A DNA stretch of 64,000 bases from Epilithonimonas vandammei (GTDB lineage Bacteria; Bacteroidota; Bacteroidia; Flavobacteriales; Weeksellaceae): positions 2,294,001 to 2,358,000 of the forward strand of contig NZ_CP034161.1 in assembly GCF_003860525.1 (NCBI RefSeq), in the 5' to 3' direction. The position numbers and the translations under genes are program-made. This document shows positions 6,636-16,444 of this stretch, piece after piece. The notes beneath the pieces are model-generated. The model made no database searches and had not been told where the DNA came from. It worked only from the letters and a program-made list of their open reading frames with translations. The first letter of the stretch is position 1, and each line of letters begins with the position of its first letter.

Positions 6636-9608
6636 TTACTTCTTGTTAATCTGCGCTTTTACTTCTTTTGCTTCTGCAACAATCTCTGGGAAATCGCCGT
6701 AGTTATTGATGATTTCATCAACGGTATAACTTGCCTGGTAATTATCTTTGAGAGCTAAATAATTTTTAGCCATTACAACCAGAGCTTTTGCTCCCCAATA
6801 TTCTTCCGAAGCATAATTGTTTGCCAATTTGAAAATAGTTTCGTTAGACGATTTGAAAGCTTTTCCTTTGTTTTGGTAAAAGGCTTTTGCATAAAGTGCT
6901 TCTGCTGCAACTTCAGTATTAGAAGACTTTTCCAAAGCGGTATAATCTGTTTGCGCATCTTTGTCTTTGCCTTGCTGCATCAGACTTCTAGCTTTGATGA
7001 CTTTTGCCTGTTCCAGAGTTGCTGCTGAGTTTTTGGTATTTGAGATTACAGCATTGGCGTACTTTTCAGCTTCAGCAAAGTTCTTTTCATCTGCATAGAT
7101 TTTCATCAATTCAACCGAAGCGAAGTTTTTAATCGTAACGTTGGTAGAATTGGCGTTTTGCTCTAGGTATTTCTTCGCATCAGCAATTTTATCTTGAGCT
7201 AAATAAATCTGAGCCAATCTTACCTGCGCTTCCTGCTGATAATCGTTTTGGAAGTCAGCTACGTTTTGTAAAGGCAATAAAGCTTTATCTGTTTGTTTCA
7301 ATTGGTAATAACTTTCTCCCAATTCGTACTGCGCTTTGAAGAGGTTGTCACCGCTTGGACTTTGGTCAAGGTATTTCTCGTAGTAAGAAACTGCTTTTGT
7401 GTAATCTTTTTTCGAGAAACTGTCTTGTGCCAAATTCAGATTGATTTCGCTGATTTCTGTTCCCGAAACATTCACATTCAAGCCTTTTGCAAATTGTTCG
7501 TAGCCTGCAACATCGCCGTTTTTCACAAAAGCAGGTTTTGCTGCCGCCACGATTTTGTCAGCATAAGGTGTATTTTTGTATTGGTTTGCCAATTGGCGGA
7601 ATTCCGAAATGGCTTTGTCATTTAGGTTTTGATCAATATAATTCTGAGCTCTGTAGATCTGGGAATTAGCGACCAGATCTTTATCCGGACTGGATTTGAT
7701 GACTTTATCAAAGTAAGCATTAGAATTACTGAAATCATCATTCTGAGCGTAAGCTGATGCAATTTCATAACTCGCATCATCCACATATTCCGAATTTGGA
7801 TATTTGGAAATCAATGTTTTCAGTTCAGAAATCTTCGCTACTGTATCGCCTTTGAAACCTAAAGCCAAAGCTTTTTGATACAAAGTATAATCGCTGGCGT
7901 TTTCGGTTTTATTATAGATTTCCAAAGCTTCATTCAACTGATTATTGGCATAATAAGTATCAGCCAAACGCAATTCTGCATCCGCTTTGAACTCTTGTCT
8001 TGGGAATCTCAAGTATTCCTTAAAATACTCCTGTGCAGAAGCAAAATCCTTAGACTTGAAATAAGCGTAACCCAGATCATAATCCAACTGCTCGCGCTCC
8101 GGGAAACCTTCTGCAGTTTCATTTTCTAATTCTTTATAAACAGCAATTGCAGATTTGTAATCGCCTTTTTGATAGTAAGTTTGTCCTATCCAATATTTGG
8201 CTTTTTTATAATAATCTTTGTTTAAATTGAATTTAAGACTTCTTAAAAAATAGGATTCAGCTTGGTCAAAGTTTCCTTTGTTGAATTCCTCGGAACCTAA
8301 AAGATAGGAAACCTCCTGCTCTATCTTATTGGTCTCATTGGTTTTCTTATCCAATTTTGAAAGTGCATCCAAAGTGGTTTTATAATCTCCGGAATATAAA
8401 TAGGATTTAACCAAAAGTGACCTCATTTCCTGAGATTTAGAATTCGGATATTTATCCAGATATCTCTGAATTACTTTAGAAGAATTCTCAAACGGATTTC
8501 CTAATTCATAACCTAATTTGGCATATTGTTCCAAAGCTAATTGCTGAACTTTCGCATCATAATTCATCTGAGACGCATTACGATAAGCCGAAAGCGCTTC
8601 CTGCTTTTGATTGTTTTGCAAATAAGCATTCCCAAGCTGATAATAGGCATTTTGTGCTAATGGAGAATTGCTGTTAATCAATTGGTTGTAATAACCAACG
8701 GCTTCGGCATTTTTCCCCACTTGGGAGGAAACAAATCCCATCTCATAAAGGTCGGTTTCTGACGGTGTTTGTTCTTTGTCAAGGAATAATTTCAGATGCG
8801 GATAAGCCGACTGATAATCGCCTTTCATAAAATAACTCTCTCCTACAATTTTATGGATTTCTGTATCGTAAGCTGTGGTTTTACCGTTGTTCAGGATTTC
8901 GTTTCCTTCCGAAATTGCAAGGTCATAATTCTTCTGATTGTAATACATCTGCACATAATAAGGTTTCACCAGATGTGCATAATCCTCATTATTCTTGATT
9001 TGGTCGAAGTAAACAAAGGCATTTTCATTTTGCTTGTCGGCGTAATAAAGATGTCCCAACATATAAAAAATGGCAGGTTTGCTATTTTCGTCGGCATTCT
9101 TGAAAGATTCTTCCAACGCCTCGATCGCTCCGGCAGAATCTCCAGTCATAAACTTAGCGTAACCCAATTTCATAATATGCTGTGTATTTTCCTCTTTGCT
9201 CAATTGGTATTGATTGACGTTCTGCAAAGTTTCCAATGCTTTATCAAAATCCTTTTTAGCTAAATAATAATCCGCCAAAGGTCCATTCGCCTGAGCAAAA
9301 TAAGCCGACTTGGGGTATTCTTTCATAAAGGCATTCAGGCCTTCTTCCGCATATTGCTGTTGCAAAATCACGCCAATCACATTGCTGAAAAACAAGGAAG
9401 CTTCTTTTCTGGAACTGCTGAGGCTTTTATTATAAAAATATTGGCTGGAATATTCGTATTGGGAAGCGTTGTAAATTTTAGTATTGTAGAGATTCTCTGC
9501 TAGACCAAAATGATAGTCTTCTTTTTGAGTAAAATATTGAGATTGTTGTGCTTCGGAAAATCCGTAAAGCGATAACAACGAAGCTATTAATATCTTTTTA
9601 GAATTCAT
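6636..9608 (-). CDS. Large tetratricopeptide-repeat protein, exported
   Basis: A 990-residue protein with an N-terminal signal peptide (MNSKKILIASLLSLYGFSEAQ) and then TPR-type helical repeats almost to the end (recurring patterns such as YAKFMTGDSAGAIEALEES, ALYAKAFYQNKGK, YQLGNAYLQNNQKQEALSAY). It should be periplasmic or attached to the inner face of the outer membrane and act as a protein-binding scaffold. BamD/YbgF-like repeats are present but the protein is far longer than BamD. The downstream barrel gene on the same strand suggests that the two products work together. No catalytic domain is visible and no specific function can be assigned. Confidence 0.75.
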   Translation of the reverse strand: MNSKKILIASLLSLYGFSEAQQSQYFTQKEDYHFGLAENLYNTKIYNASQYEYSSQYFYNKSLSSSRKEASLFFSNVIGVILQQQYAEEGLNAFMKEYPKSAYFAQANGPLADYYLAKKDFDKALETLQNVNQYQLSKEENTQHIMKLGYAKFMTGDSAGAIEALEESFKNADENSKPAIFYMLGHLYYADKQNENAFVYFDQIKNNEDYAHLVKPYYVQMYYNQKNYDLAISEGNEILNNGKTTAYDTEIHKIVGESYFMKGDYQSAYPHLKLFLDKEQTPSETDLYEMGFVSSQVGKNAEAVGYYNQLINSNSPLAQNAYYQLGNAYLQNNQKQEALSAYRNASQMNYDAKVQQLALEQYAKLGYELGNPFENSSKVIQRYLDKYPNSKSQEMRSLLVKSYLYSGDYKTTLDALSKLDKKTNETNKIEQEVSYLLGSEEFNKGNFDQAESYFLRSLKFNLNKDYYKKAKYWIGQTYYQKGDYKSAIAVYKELENETAEGFPEREQLDYDLGYAYFKSKDFASAQEYFKEYLRFPRQEFKADAELRLADTYYANNQLNEALEIYNKTENASDYTLYQKALALGFKGDTVAKISELKTLISKYPNSEYVDDASYEIASAYAQNDDFSNSNAYFDKVIKSSPDKDLVANSQIYRAQNYIDQNLNDKAISEFRQLANQYKNTPYADKIVAAAKPAFVKNGDVAGYEQFAKGLNVNVSGTEISEINLNLAQDSFSKKDYTKAVSYYEKYLDQSPSGDNLFKAQYELGESYYQLKQTDKALLPLQNVADFQNDYQQEAQVRLAQIYLAQDKIADAKKYLEQNANSTNVTIKNFASVELMKIYADEKNFAEAEKYANAVISNTKNSAATLEQAKVIKARSLMQQGKDKDAQTDYTALEKSSNTEVAAEALYAKAFYQNKGKAFKSSNETIFKLANNYASEEYWGAKALVVMAKNYLALKDNYQASYTVDEIINNYGDFPEIVAEAKEVKAQINKK

Positions 9609-9972
9609 TGATAATTGAATTTTCTTAAACTTTGTTCATCGTCTGCGAGAGCCTCCGACTGACAAATCATTGTCTAAGCCACAGCTGCAACAAAGTTTGT
9701 TCCTTTTTCAACGAAAATAGGGAAAAGATATTATTTGAAGGCAGCTTAATTGATTAAATGTAATTTGCTTTTCTTATTGATATGAATATTTGATTAATTC
9801 CCTTCATATCTAAATTGTATTCATTTATAATTATTTTCATTCATTTAAGCTATCGTTTTTCTGCAAAAATAAACGAGAGCATTATATCTAAATTTTTAAC
9901 TTTATCCGAAAAGCAGCATTCTTTAGAAAATCAAAAAATAGAAATGTTTCATAGTTTATAGTTGTTTTTTCT
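9609..9972. other. Gene-free stretch between TPR gene and hsdS
   Basis: 364 bp, AT-rich, with no credible reading frame. It contains a 10-bp inverted repeat, AAACTTTGTT at 9627-9636 and its complement at 9689-9698, flanking a less AT-rich 52-base segment. It probably includes the leader of the TPR gene; no clear TAnnTTTG promoter was found. Confidence 0.5.
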
Positions 9973-11232
9973 CTATCCCACTTTCACCTGCCCATTCATC
10001 AGCATTGGCAAGAGCCAATCTCGCAACGATGAGAGTTCTTGGTTTTGTTTCTGATTTAACAATATTTTTGAATAATAAGGTTCAAAAACTTTATTATATA
10101 GTTCTATAATTTCTTTTGAAGGTAATAATAGTTGGATATTATTAATTTGTTCATTACTGATGTTAGGCTGTGCTGCACCAGATGCTAAAGTAAAAACAGA
10201 TTCTCTAAAATATTTTTGGTTTAAAGAATTAATCAAAAATGGAAGTTTTTTTTCTGGTTTAATTCCCAAATTAAAATAACCTACTCGCTGGTTTACATAT
10301 AAAGGTTTTTCAGTATATGGAACTATTGCATATTTTCCAACAGTTGCACCAGTCATTGCAATAAGAACATCGCCTGGTTTAGCTTTAAATTTATCATCAA
10401 TATTTTTATCTGATATATCTACAAATGCTAAATCACTTAAATTAATTGTATAATCTTCCTGTATATCTTTTATCTTTACTACTGGTGTACCATTATCTGT
10501 CCACCAACTTGATTTGAAAGCAAAACCACCTGAAGATCTACAGTAATCTCCAACCGTCTTCACTTCCCACCCTTCAGGAATTTCTCTTTTCAAGATTTCG
10601 TTGTACACCATTTTTCCGTCACTTGCTTTATACGGTTTTCCTTCTGCATTTGGAAAATCAAACTGTACAAACCAATAATCATACAGCGTTTTTGCCATCG
10701 CTTCTAATTCTGCATTAATGCGGTTGTTGAGTTCTATTTTATCATCTAATGCAGATAATACAGAGGCTATTTTTTGTTGGGTTGGAAGGTCCGGAAGATG
10801 AATATTAAGATTCTTTAGAATATCAAAAGTTATTTGCGGAAAAGAACCAATTCTTCCTTCTGCTTTTCTTTGTAAATAATTTATAGAATTTTCAGAAGTT
10901 AAAAAGTGATATAAATAATCTGTATTTAGTTTTGATGAAACATTTCTTAAAACCATCAATTTTGTTGAAACTACATAATCTTCTGGATTTTTTAAATTTT
11001 TTACAAAGGCATATCTTTTATTTTTCGGTCTAATTTCACTATACAAGATATCTCCATTCTGAATGGTTTTTTTTGCTTGCCCTTTTAATTCTGAAACTTG
11101 TGAATAATGATTTACTAAAATTTTTCCTTCCAAAACATCAGATGTATTCAGAAAAATTAATTTCTCTTTGCCAAACTTGTGTGTTTTAGATATTGATTTT
11201 ATTAATTCGCCAATTTGTGCGTATCTACTCAT
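9973..11232 (-). CDS. hsdS: Type I restriction enzyme specificity subunit HsdS
   Basis: A 419-residue protein with two target-recognition domains, each followed by a conserved helical spacer: LPDLPTQQKIASVLSALDDKIELNNRINAELEAMA-type after the first, and KILLNQKQNQELSSLRDWLLPMLMNGQ after the second. HsdS determines the bipartite DNA sequence recognised by the methyltransferase (HsdM2S) and restriction (HsdR2M2S) complexes. Its start overlaps the end of hsdM by 8 bp, so translation is coupled. The target sequence cannot be read from the protein. The window shows a single hsdS with no silent cassettes or recombinase nearby. Confidence 0.93.
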   Translation of the reverse strand: MSRYAQIGELIKSISKTHKFGKEKLIFLNTSDVLEGKILVNHYSQVSELKGQAKKTIQNGDILYSEIRPKNKRYAFVKNLKNPEDYVVSTKLMVLRNVSSKLNTDYLYHFLTSENSINYLQRKAEGRIGSFPQITFDILKNLNIHLPDLPTQQKIASVLSALDDKIELNNRINAELEAMAKTLYDYWFVQFDFPNAEGKPYKASDGKMVYNEILKREIPEGWEVKTVGDYCRSSGGFAFKSSWWTDNGTPVVKIKDIQEDYTINLSDLAFVDISDKNIDDKFKAKPGDVLIAMTGATVGKYAIVPYTEKPLYVNQRVGYFNLGIKPEKKLPFLINSLNQKYFRESVFTLASGAAQPNISNEQINNIQLLLPSKEIIELYNKVFEPYYSKILLNQKQNQELSSLRDWLLPMLMNGQVKVG

Positions 11233-12841
11233 ACTTCAACCCTTTTAAATTCTCCAAAATCTTCTTATCCAGTTCATTTCCTTCTGCAAACAACTGGCTC
11301 AAATTACTTTCATAAGTTTGCATTTTCTGTGCAAATTCTTCTGCGGTAATTTCTATATATTCTATCTTCACCTCAAAATATTGTCCCGCAGAAAAGCTGT
11401 AATTTTTAGCCATCACTTCTTCTTTGGTTACCACTACAGAAAAATCTTCTTCGGCTTTCTTTTGGTTCATCGCATCTACAATGCGTTGTTCTTCTGTGGC
11501 AGTAAGTACCGTTTTTTGGTTTTTGCCTTCTTTGATGGTTTGTCCCAGTTTAGACGCATCTACCAAAACTATATTTTCACTGTCGGCTTCCTTGTCTATA
11601 AACACAATAGAAACATTGGTACCTGTACTGGCAAAAATATTACTCGGCATACTTACTACACCTCGCAACCAATTGCGTTCTATCAGTGCTTCTCTTATTT
11701 TTCTTTCAATCCCGCTTTGTGCGGTGATAAAACCTGTAGGTACTACAATGTCAGCTTTACCTTTGGTATCCAGACTGTACATAATATGCTGAATAAACAA
11801 CAAATAAATCGCCATCGATTCTTTTTTGCTTTTCGGGATATTGGGAACGCCTGCAAAAAAACGTTCTTTAAAACTGTCTTTGGTAAGGTCTGCCTGATAA
11901 TCTGAAAAATCTAATTTAAACGGCGGATTAGAAACAATATAATCGAACTTTTTTTCGAGATGTGCAGGTTGCAAAATGGTATTTCCCTTAATAATATTTG
12001 GGATAGAATGTTGCAAGTTATTCAGAATAAGATTCAATCTGAGCATATTGGCAGATTTCTGGGAAATATCTTCGGAATAAATGGTGCAGTTTTTCTCGCC
12101 AATAGCGTGTGCAATATTCATCAATAAAGTTCCCGAACCTGCACTCGGATCATATACTTTGGCACTTTTTACTTCTTCGTTCACGAGAATAGCTGCCATA
12201 ATTCTGGCTACAGCGTGAGGCGTGTAATATTCTGCATATTTACCACCACTATCACTGTTGTAGTCTTTAATGAGATATTCAAAAATGGTGGCAAAGAAAT
12301 CGTATTTCTCGGTAAACATTTTCTCGAAACTTACATTCACCAGTTTATTGAGTAAAGCACGGCAAAAAGCATCACGTTGCGAAGCATCTCGAATAAAAAG
12401 ACTGATGTCATCAAATATTTTATCTTTAACACCTGTTGCAGAACTCACGGAATAAATATCTATATTCTCTGCACTGATGCTTCTAAGCGTACCATCAAAA
12501 ATGGCATCTCCAAAATTGGGTTGGTTAGAATTGTTGAACAAATAAGTAATTAATTGTTCGGGTTGCAGTTTGGCGGCTTTATTTCCTATTCTAAAGAAGA
12601 GAAATTTTTTGTCTTCCTCACTTAAGTTTTCATAGGCTTTCTGAAAATCTTCAGCCTTCGCCAAATCTTCATTGTGTTTTTTGGCTTCGTGTATAAATTT
12701 ATCGTTCAGGTATTTGTACAAAAAAACCTGCGAAATAATATTAAATTCACTGGCATCATTTCCCAGTCCGTAGTTGGCGCAAACGCTTTTGAGTCCGTCT
12801 ATTAAAGTCTTGGTTTGCGTGATAAACTGTATCTCCGTCAT
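11225..12841 (-). CDS. hsdM: Type I restriction-modification DNA adenine methyltransferase HsdM
   Basis: A 538-residue N6-adenine methyltransferase. S-adenosylmethionine motif I is DPSAGSGTLL and catalytic motif IV is NPPF (SNPPFKLDF), preceded by the N-terminal helical HsdM domain (FLYKYLNDKFIHEAKK). It methylates the HsdS-defined sites to protect the host genome and is needed for the restriction complex. It lies 7 bp after hsdR and overlaps hsdS, giving the operon order hsdR-hsdM-hsdS on the minus strand. All key motifs are intact, so modification should continue even if the frameshift in hsdR is real. Confidence 0.93.
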   Translation of the reverse strand: MTEIQFITQTKTLIDGLKSVCANYGLGNDASEFNIISQVFLYKYLNDKFIHEAKKHNEDLAKAEDFQKAYENLSEEDKKFLFFRIGNKAAKLQPEQLITYLFNNSNQPNFGDAIFDGTLRSISAENIDIYSVSSATGVKDKIFDDISLFIRDASQRDAFCRALLNKLVNVSFEKMFTEKYDFFATIFEYLIKDYNSDSGGKYAEYYTPHAVARIMAAILVNEEVKSAKVYDPSAGSGTLLMNIAHAIGEKNCTIYSEDISQKSANMLRLNLILNNLQHSIPNIIKGNTILQPAHLEKKFDYIVSNPPFKLDFSDYQADLTKDSFKERFFAGVPNIPKSKKESMAIYLLFIQHIMYSLDTKGKADIVVPTGFITAQSGIERKIREALIERNWLRGVVSMPSNIFASTGTNVSIVFIDKEADSENIVLVDASKLGQTIKEGKNQKTVLTATEEQRIVDAMNQKKAEEDFSVVVTKEEVMAKNYSFSAGQYFEVKIEYIEITAEEFAQKMQTYESNLSQLFAEGNELDKKILENLKGLKYE

Positions 12842-12848
12842 TTATATA

Positions 12849-15800
12849 TTAGTTGTAAGTATATTGTTGTTTGTATTCTTTTACAATAAGATTATTGATG
12901 TTTTCTGTGGTTTGAGCGTCTAATTTTATTTTCTGTTGGTCTATAAAATTTTGTATCACAATGCTCATTACTTCTTGGTTAAAATAGGTTTCATTCTTTA
13001 CCAATTCTACATTGTGCAGACAGATGTCGTCTATGATGGTTTTCGTTCCCAAAAGTGCTTCGTAAATTTGTATTTCTTTAGCATTAATTGTTGGGTTATC
13101 TACCAATCTTTTGTGAATTCTGGCGTATTTTTCGTCGTTTTCATATTTGGCTCTTAGCAGTGCATTTTTACGATTGAGTTCTCTTACTTCGTCATAAATT
13201 CTGCTGAGAATATGGATGTTGTCTCGCATATCTTCCTGATTAACCTCGTCCAGATTTTTATTTTTGAAGATACGCTCCAGCTCTTCTCTTAGGGTAACGA
13301 ATTCTGGATCGGCAGGGTCTATATTGCGTTGCAATTCTTCTCTGGTTTGTCTGAGCTGATTTCTGAGTTGGTCTGCTAAAATCATTTCTTCTTCCGAAAT
13401 CTTGGTAAACTGAAAGAAAATATCTTCTAAAGCCGTGTTGATAAGGTTGGTATTATCGTTTTCATTGTTGATACTATCCACCAAATTCAGCGTGTCTAGT
13501 CTTCTCTGAACTTCTTTAAGCAACTGATTGAGTTTATAGAAATCTAATAAATCTAACAATTCATCTTCGCCTTGTAATCGAATGATATTTTTAAGTTCTC
13601 TGGCATTTTGCAAAACTTTGATGAGGTCTGCCAATTGCTTTTTGTCTTTAATATCGTCCATTTGGAGACGGAAGTTTTCAGCATTTTTCAGGTCATACTG
13701 AAAAAGTTTTTCTTTAATTTCTAAAACATCGTGTTCTATTTCTTCTTTCGACTTGAATAGGTTGCTGTAATTCTGCATTTCATCACCCAATTCCTGTTGC
13801 AACTCTTGGAAATAGTTTTCGTTGGTTTCTTTAAATTCTTTGGTGATGTCTGCAAAATCTACTACAAAACCGAAACGGTGTTTTTTATACGGTCTGTTTA
13901 CTCGGGTTAAAGTCTGTAAAAGATTATGGTTTTTGACTACTCTTGCCAAATACAGTTTTTTAAGACGAGGTGCATCAAAACCTGTAAGCAACATATTGTA
14001 CACAAAAAGTAAATCAATATCTCCGTTTTTGAAGGCTTCAATCTCTTGTTTTCTGATGTCTTTAGAATTCACATCGTGTAAAATAAGACTGGCTTTTAAT
14101 GGGGTTTGGTTGCCATATTTTGCTCTTTCTTCTCTTACAACAGCATAATCAAATTCTTGCTTTCCGTATATTTTTTCAAACTGGGCAAAAAGTTCTTTAG
14201 CTTGTTCAGAAGTATCACAAACCACCATTCCGCCTATTGTTTCATCTTTCTTTCTGAAATCTTTTAAATCATTCAGAATATATTCCAGCATTGGTTCTGC
14301 AAACTTAGGATGAGCAAAAATTTCGCTTTTAGAGATTTCGCCTTTCAGAATTTTAATCTGCTCCATCACATCCTGCATCTGCATTTTATAAGTGGTTGCA
14401 ATGCCCTCTCTAATCAATCTAAGCGTATAACCATCTGCAATAGAACGATTATAGTAATATTTATGAATGTAATCGCCAAAAAGCGTTTTAGAATCATATT
14501 CTTTGGCAACTTCTCGCAAAAGTGGCGTTCCTGTTAAGGCTATTTTTACAGCATCTTTATCAGAACGCAAAAGATTCACCAAATAATTACCTTTAGGATT
14601 GTAACTTCTGTGAGCTTCGTCTATGAAATAAACTCTCTGGATATTCAAATCATAATCAAAAGATTCTAAAACAGTACTGTCATCAGAAAATTTCTGAATA
14701 TTAACAACAGTAATTTCTTGTTCACCTGAACTGTTGAGTATTGCACTTGCTTTTTTAATGTCTTGTATAAATTCTGTTCTAGAATTTACCATTTTCACCG
14801 ACAAACCTCTCGAACGAAATTCGGTCTGTGCTTGTATTGCCAAATCTATTCTATCTACTATGAAATAGAATTTTGCAATGGTGTTTTTCTTTTGGTAATA
14901 TTGTGAAAGGTATTTTACATTGTAATACGCCAAAGCTGTTTTGCCACTTCCTTGCGTATGCCAAATAATACCTTTTTTAATACCTTCATCCAACTTATGA
15001 GTAATGGCTTTAGAAGCAAAAAACTGCGGATAACGCATAATGTGTTTTTCAATCAAAATTTTTCCTTCTCTGTTGGTTCTTTCTACATAGGTAATCCCAA
15101 ACTGTAAAAAGAATGCCAATCGTTTCCTAGACAATAATGAAGTTATAATTCTATTGGTTGGCGTTTCGTAATTTTTATTGACTTTAAACTCATCTGTGTA
15201 TTTAATGGCAACAATATTGTTGTCTTTTAAGACGAGATTTTCCAGCTCTTCATTTTCTGGTTTTAGAAGATGGGTATAATTCAATAATTCTTCCTCTCGG
15301 AAATAATTAAACATTACCCCATCCTTTGAAGGTGTGGCATAATAAGCTCCCATTATAGGTTCTACTACTCCGTCTTCATACTCCATATTGTTAGAAAATA
15401 ACATCAATTGCGTAATGTTGGTAAAAGCTTTGAAATCTTTTAAAGCAAATCTTCTGTTGATTCTATTTCTTTCAGCAATAATACCTTCTCTGTTATTCGG
15501 TTTTTTACCTCAATAAAAACCAAAGGCATTCCATTGATTAAAACCGTAATATCTGGCCTGAATTCTTCGTCTCCTTTTTTGCAAGTCAATTCAGTGGTAA
15601 CGTGAAATTCATTATTATTGATGTTTTCAAAATCAATTAATCTTGTTCCAGAAGTATTGATTAACATTCGGAAAAACTCTCTTCCCAAATCATCATAATT
15701 GAGTTTTAATGATACATCCGTCAATAGACGCTGTACTTCGTCTTCTTTAATATCAGGATTAATTTTAGAAATAGAACGTTTAAAAATATCAGGGAAAATA

Positions 15801-15907
15801 TTATTATCTTCCAGTCTTTCTTGTTCGCTTTTTGGGATATAAGTATATCCTAATCTGCACAAATGCAATATCGCTGGAATTTTTACTCTTGAATCTTCGT
15901 TGAACAT
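12849..15907 (-). pseudogene. hsdR: Type I restriction endonuclease HsdR, frameshifted in a homopolymer
   Basis: Two open stretches (15440-15907 and 12849-15407) become one protein of about 1019 residues if one A is added to a run of six A on the coding strand (15506-15501). With seven A the frame reads EVKKPNNREGI and continues to FTNITQLMLFSNNMEY without a gap. The N-terminal part holds the nuclease motif PDI...FIEVK, so the lesion lies immediately after the catalytic Glu-x-Lys. The second part holds the SF2 translocase: Walker A TQGSGKT and FIDEAHRS. The start at 15907 (MFNEDSRVK) is preferred because a -7 match (15939-15932) overlaps the longer TTG-initiated frame. It may be a true mutation, a phase-variable tract or a sequencing error. 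Confidence 0.85.
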
Positions 15908-16230
15908 TAATAGTTTTTTTATTATAACTTTCAAATATAACCAAAAAAACCAACGCTACTACTAGCACCATCCGCATTATCCCCCAAAAAATACCACGCT
16001 TGCGGAATGGATGCTGTACTTAATTCACCAGATGCTGCCCGAGGTAGAAACTGGTGGAGGTTGCGGTTTGTTCCGTATTATTCAGGAAGGTATCAACCTT
16101 CATCGTTTTGCCGAGACAGCAGTTTAATGACAGGAAGTTAAAACAGATAATAGCAGCTTGTACAACCGTGACCGGCCTTAATCATTTTTGAACGGGTATC
16201 ATCGGAGTATGTACGGGACATCATCGGGGT

Positions 16231-16271
16231 TTCTTCGGATCTTCTTCGGGTCTTCTTCGGGTCTTCTTCGG
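16231..16271 (+). repeat. Tandem 11-bp repeat, 3.7 copies
   Basis: The unit TTCTTCGG(A/G)TC is repeated at 16231, 16242, 16253 and, partially, 16264. The local open frame that would encode Ser-Gly-Phe/Leu repeats is short and unconvincing. Confidence 0.8.
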
Positions 16272-16409
16272 AAAAAAGATGTTTTTTCCGAAGCGTTTCC
16301 GAAGGATTGTGGGAGAAAACTGGAAGAATCCTTAAATAATTTGCTGATAGATTTTGACTTTAAAACATCTTATTTCATTAAGTAAATGTTAAAACCATCA
16401 AAAATTTAT

Positions 16410-16417
16410 TACATTTG
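16410..16417 (+). promoter_or_regulatory. -7 element of the APC permease gene
   Basis: TACATTTG matches TAnnTTTG and lies 28 bp before the ATG at 16445. No clear TTG is at the -33 position. Confidence 0.55.
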
Positions 16418-16444
16418 TTTCTTTCACAAAAATTAACAACTTAG

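Larger units (their letters stand above)
15908..16444. other. Gene-free stretch upstream of hsdR and the APC permease gene
   Basis: About 540 bp between divergent genes. Its middle (15950-16190) is richer in GC than its surroundings and looks like degraded coding sequence, but I recognise no protein. An 11-bp tandem repeat lies at 16231-16271. The permease promoter is at 16410-16417. Confidence 0.5.

Noticed and set aside
7293..9263. Several plus-strand open frames opposite the TPR protein
   Set aside because: Shadow frames created by the codon bias of the repetitive TPR gene.
16231..16271. Possible CRISPR array
   Set aside because: Units are 11 bp and contiguous with no spacers; no cas genes in the window.
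16188..16385. 65-residue open frame with Ser-Gly-Phe repeats
   Set aside because: It merely follows the 11-bp tandem repeat; no promoter, no homologous look, start in degraded sequence.
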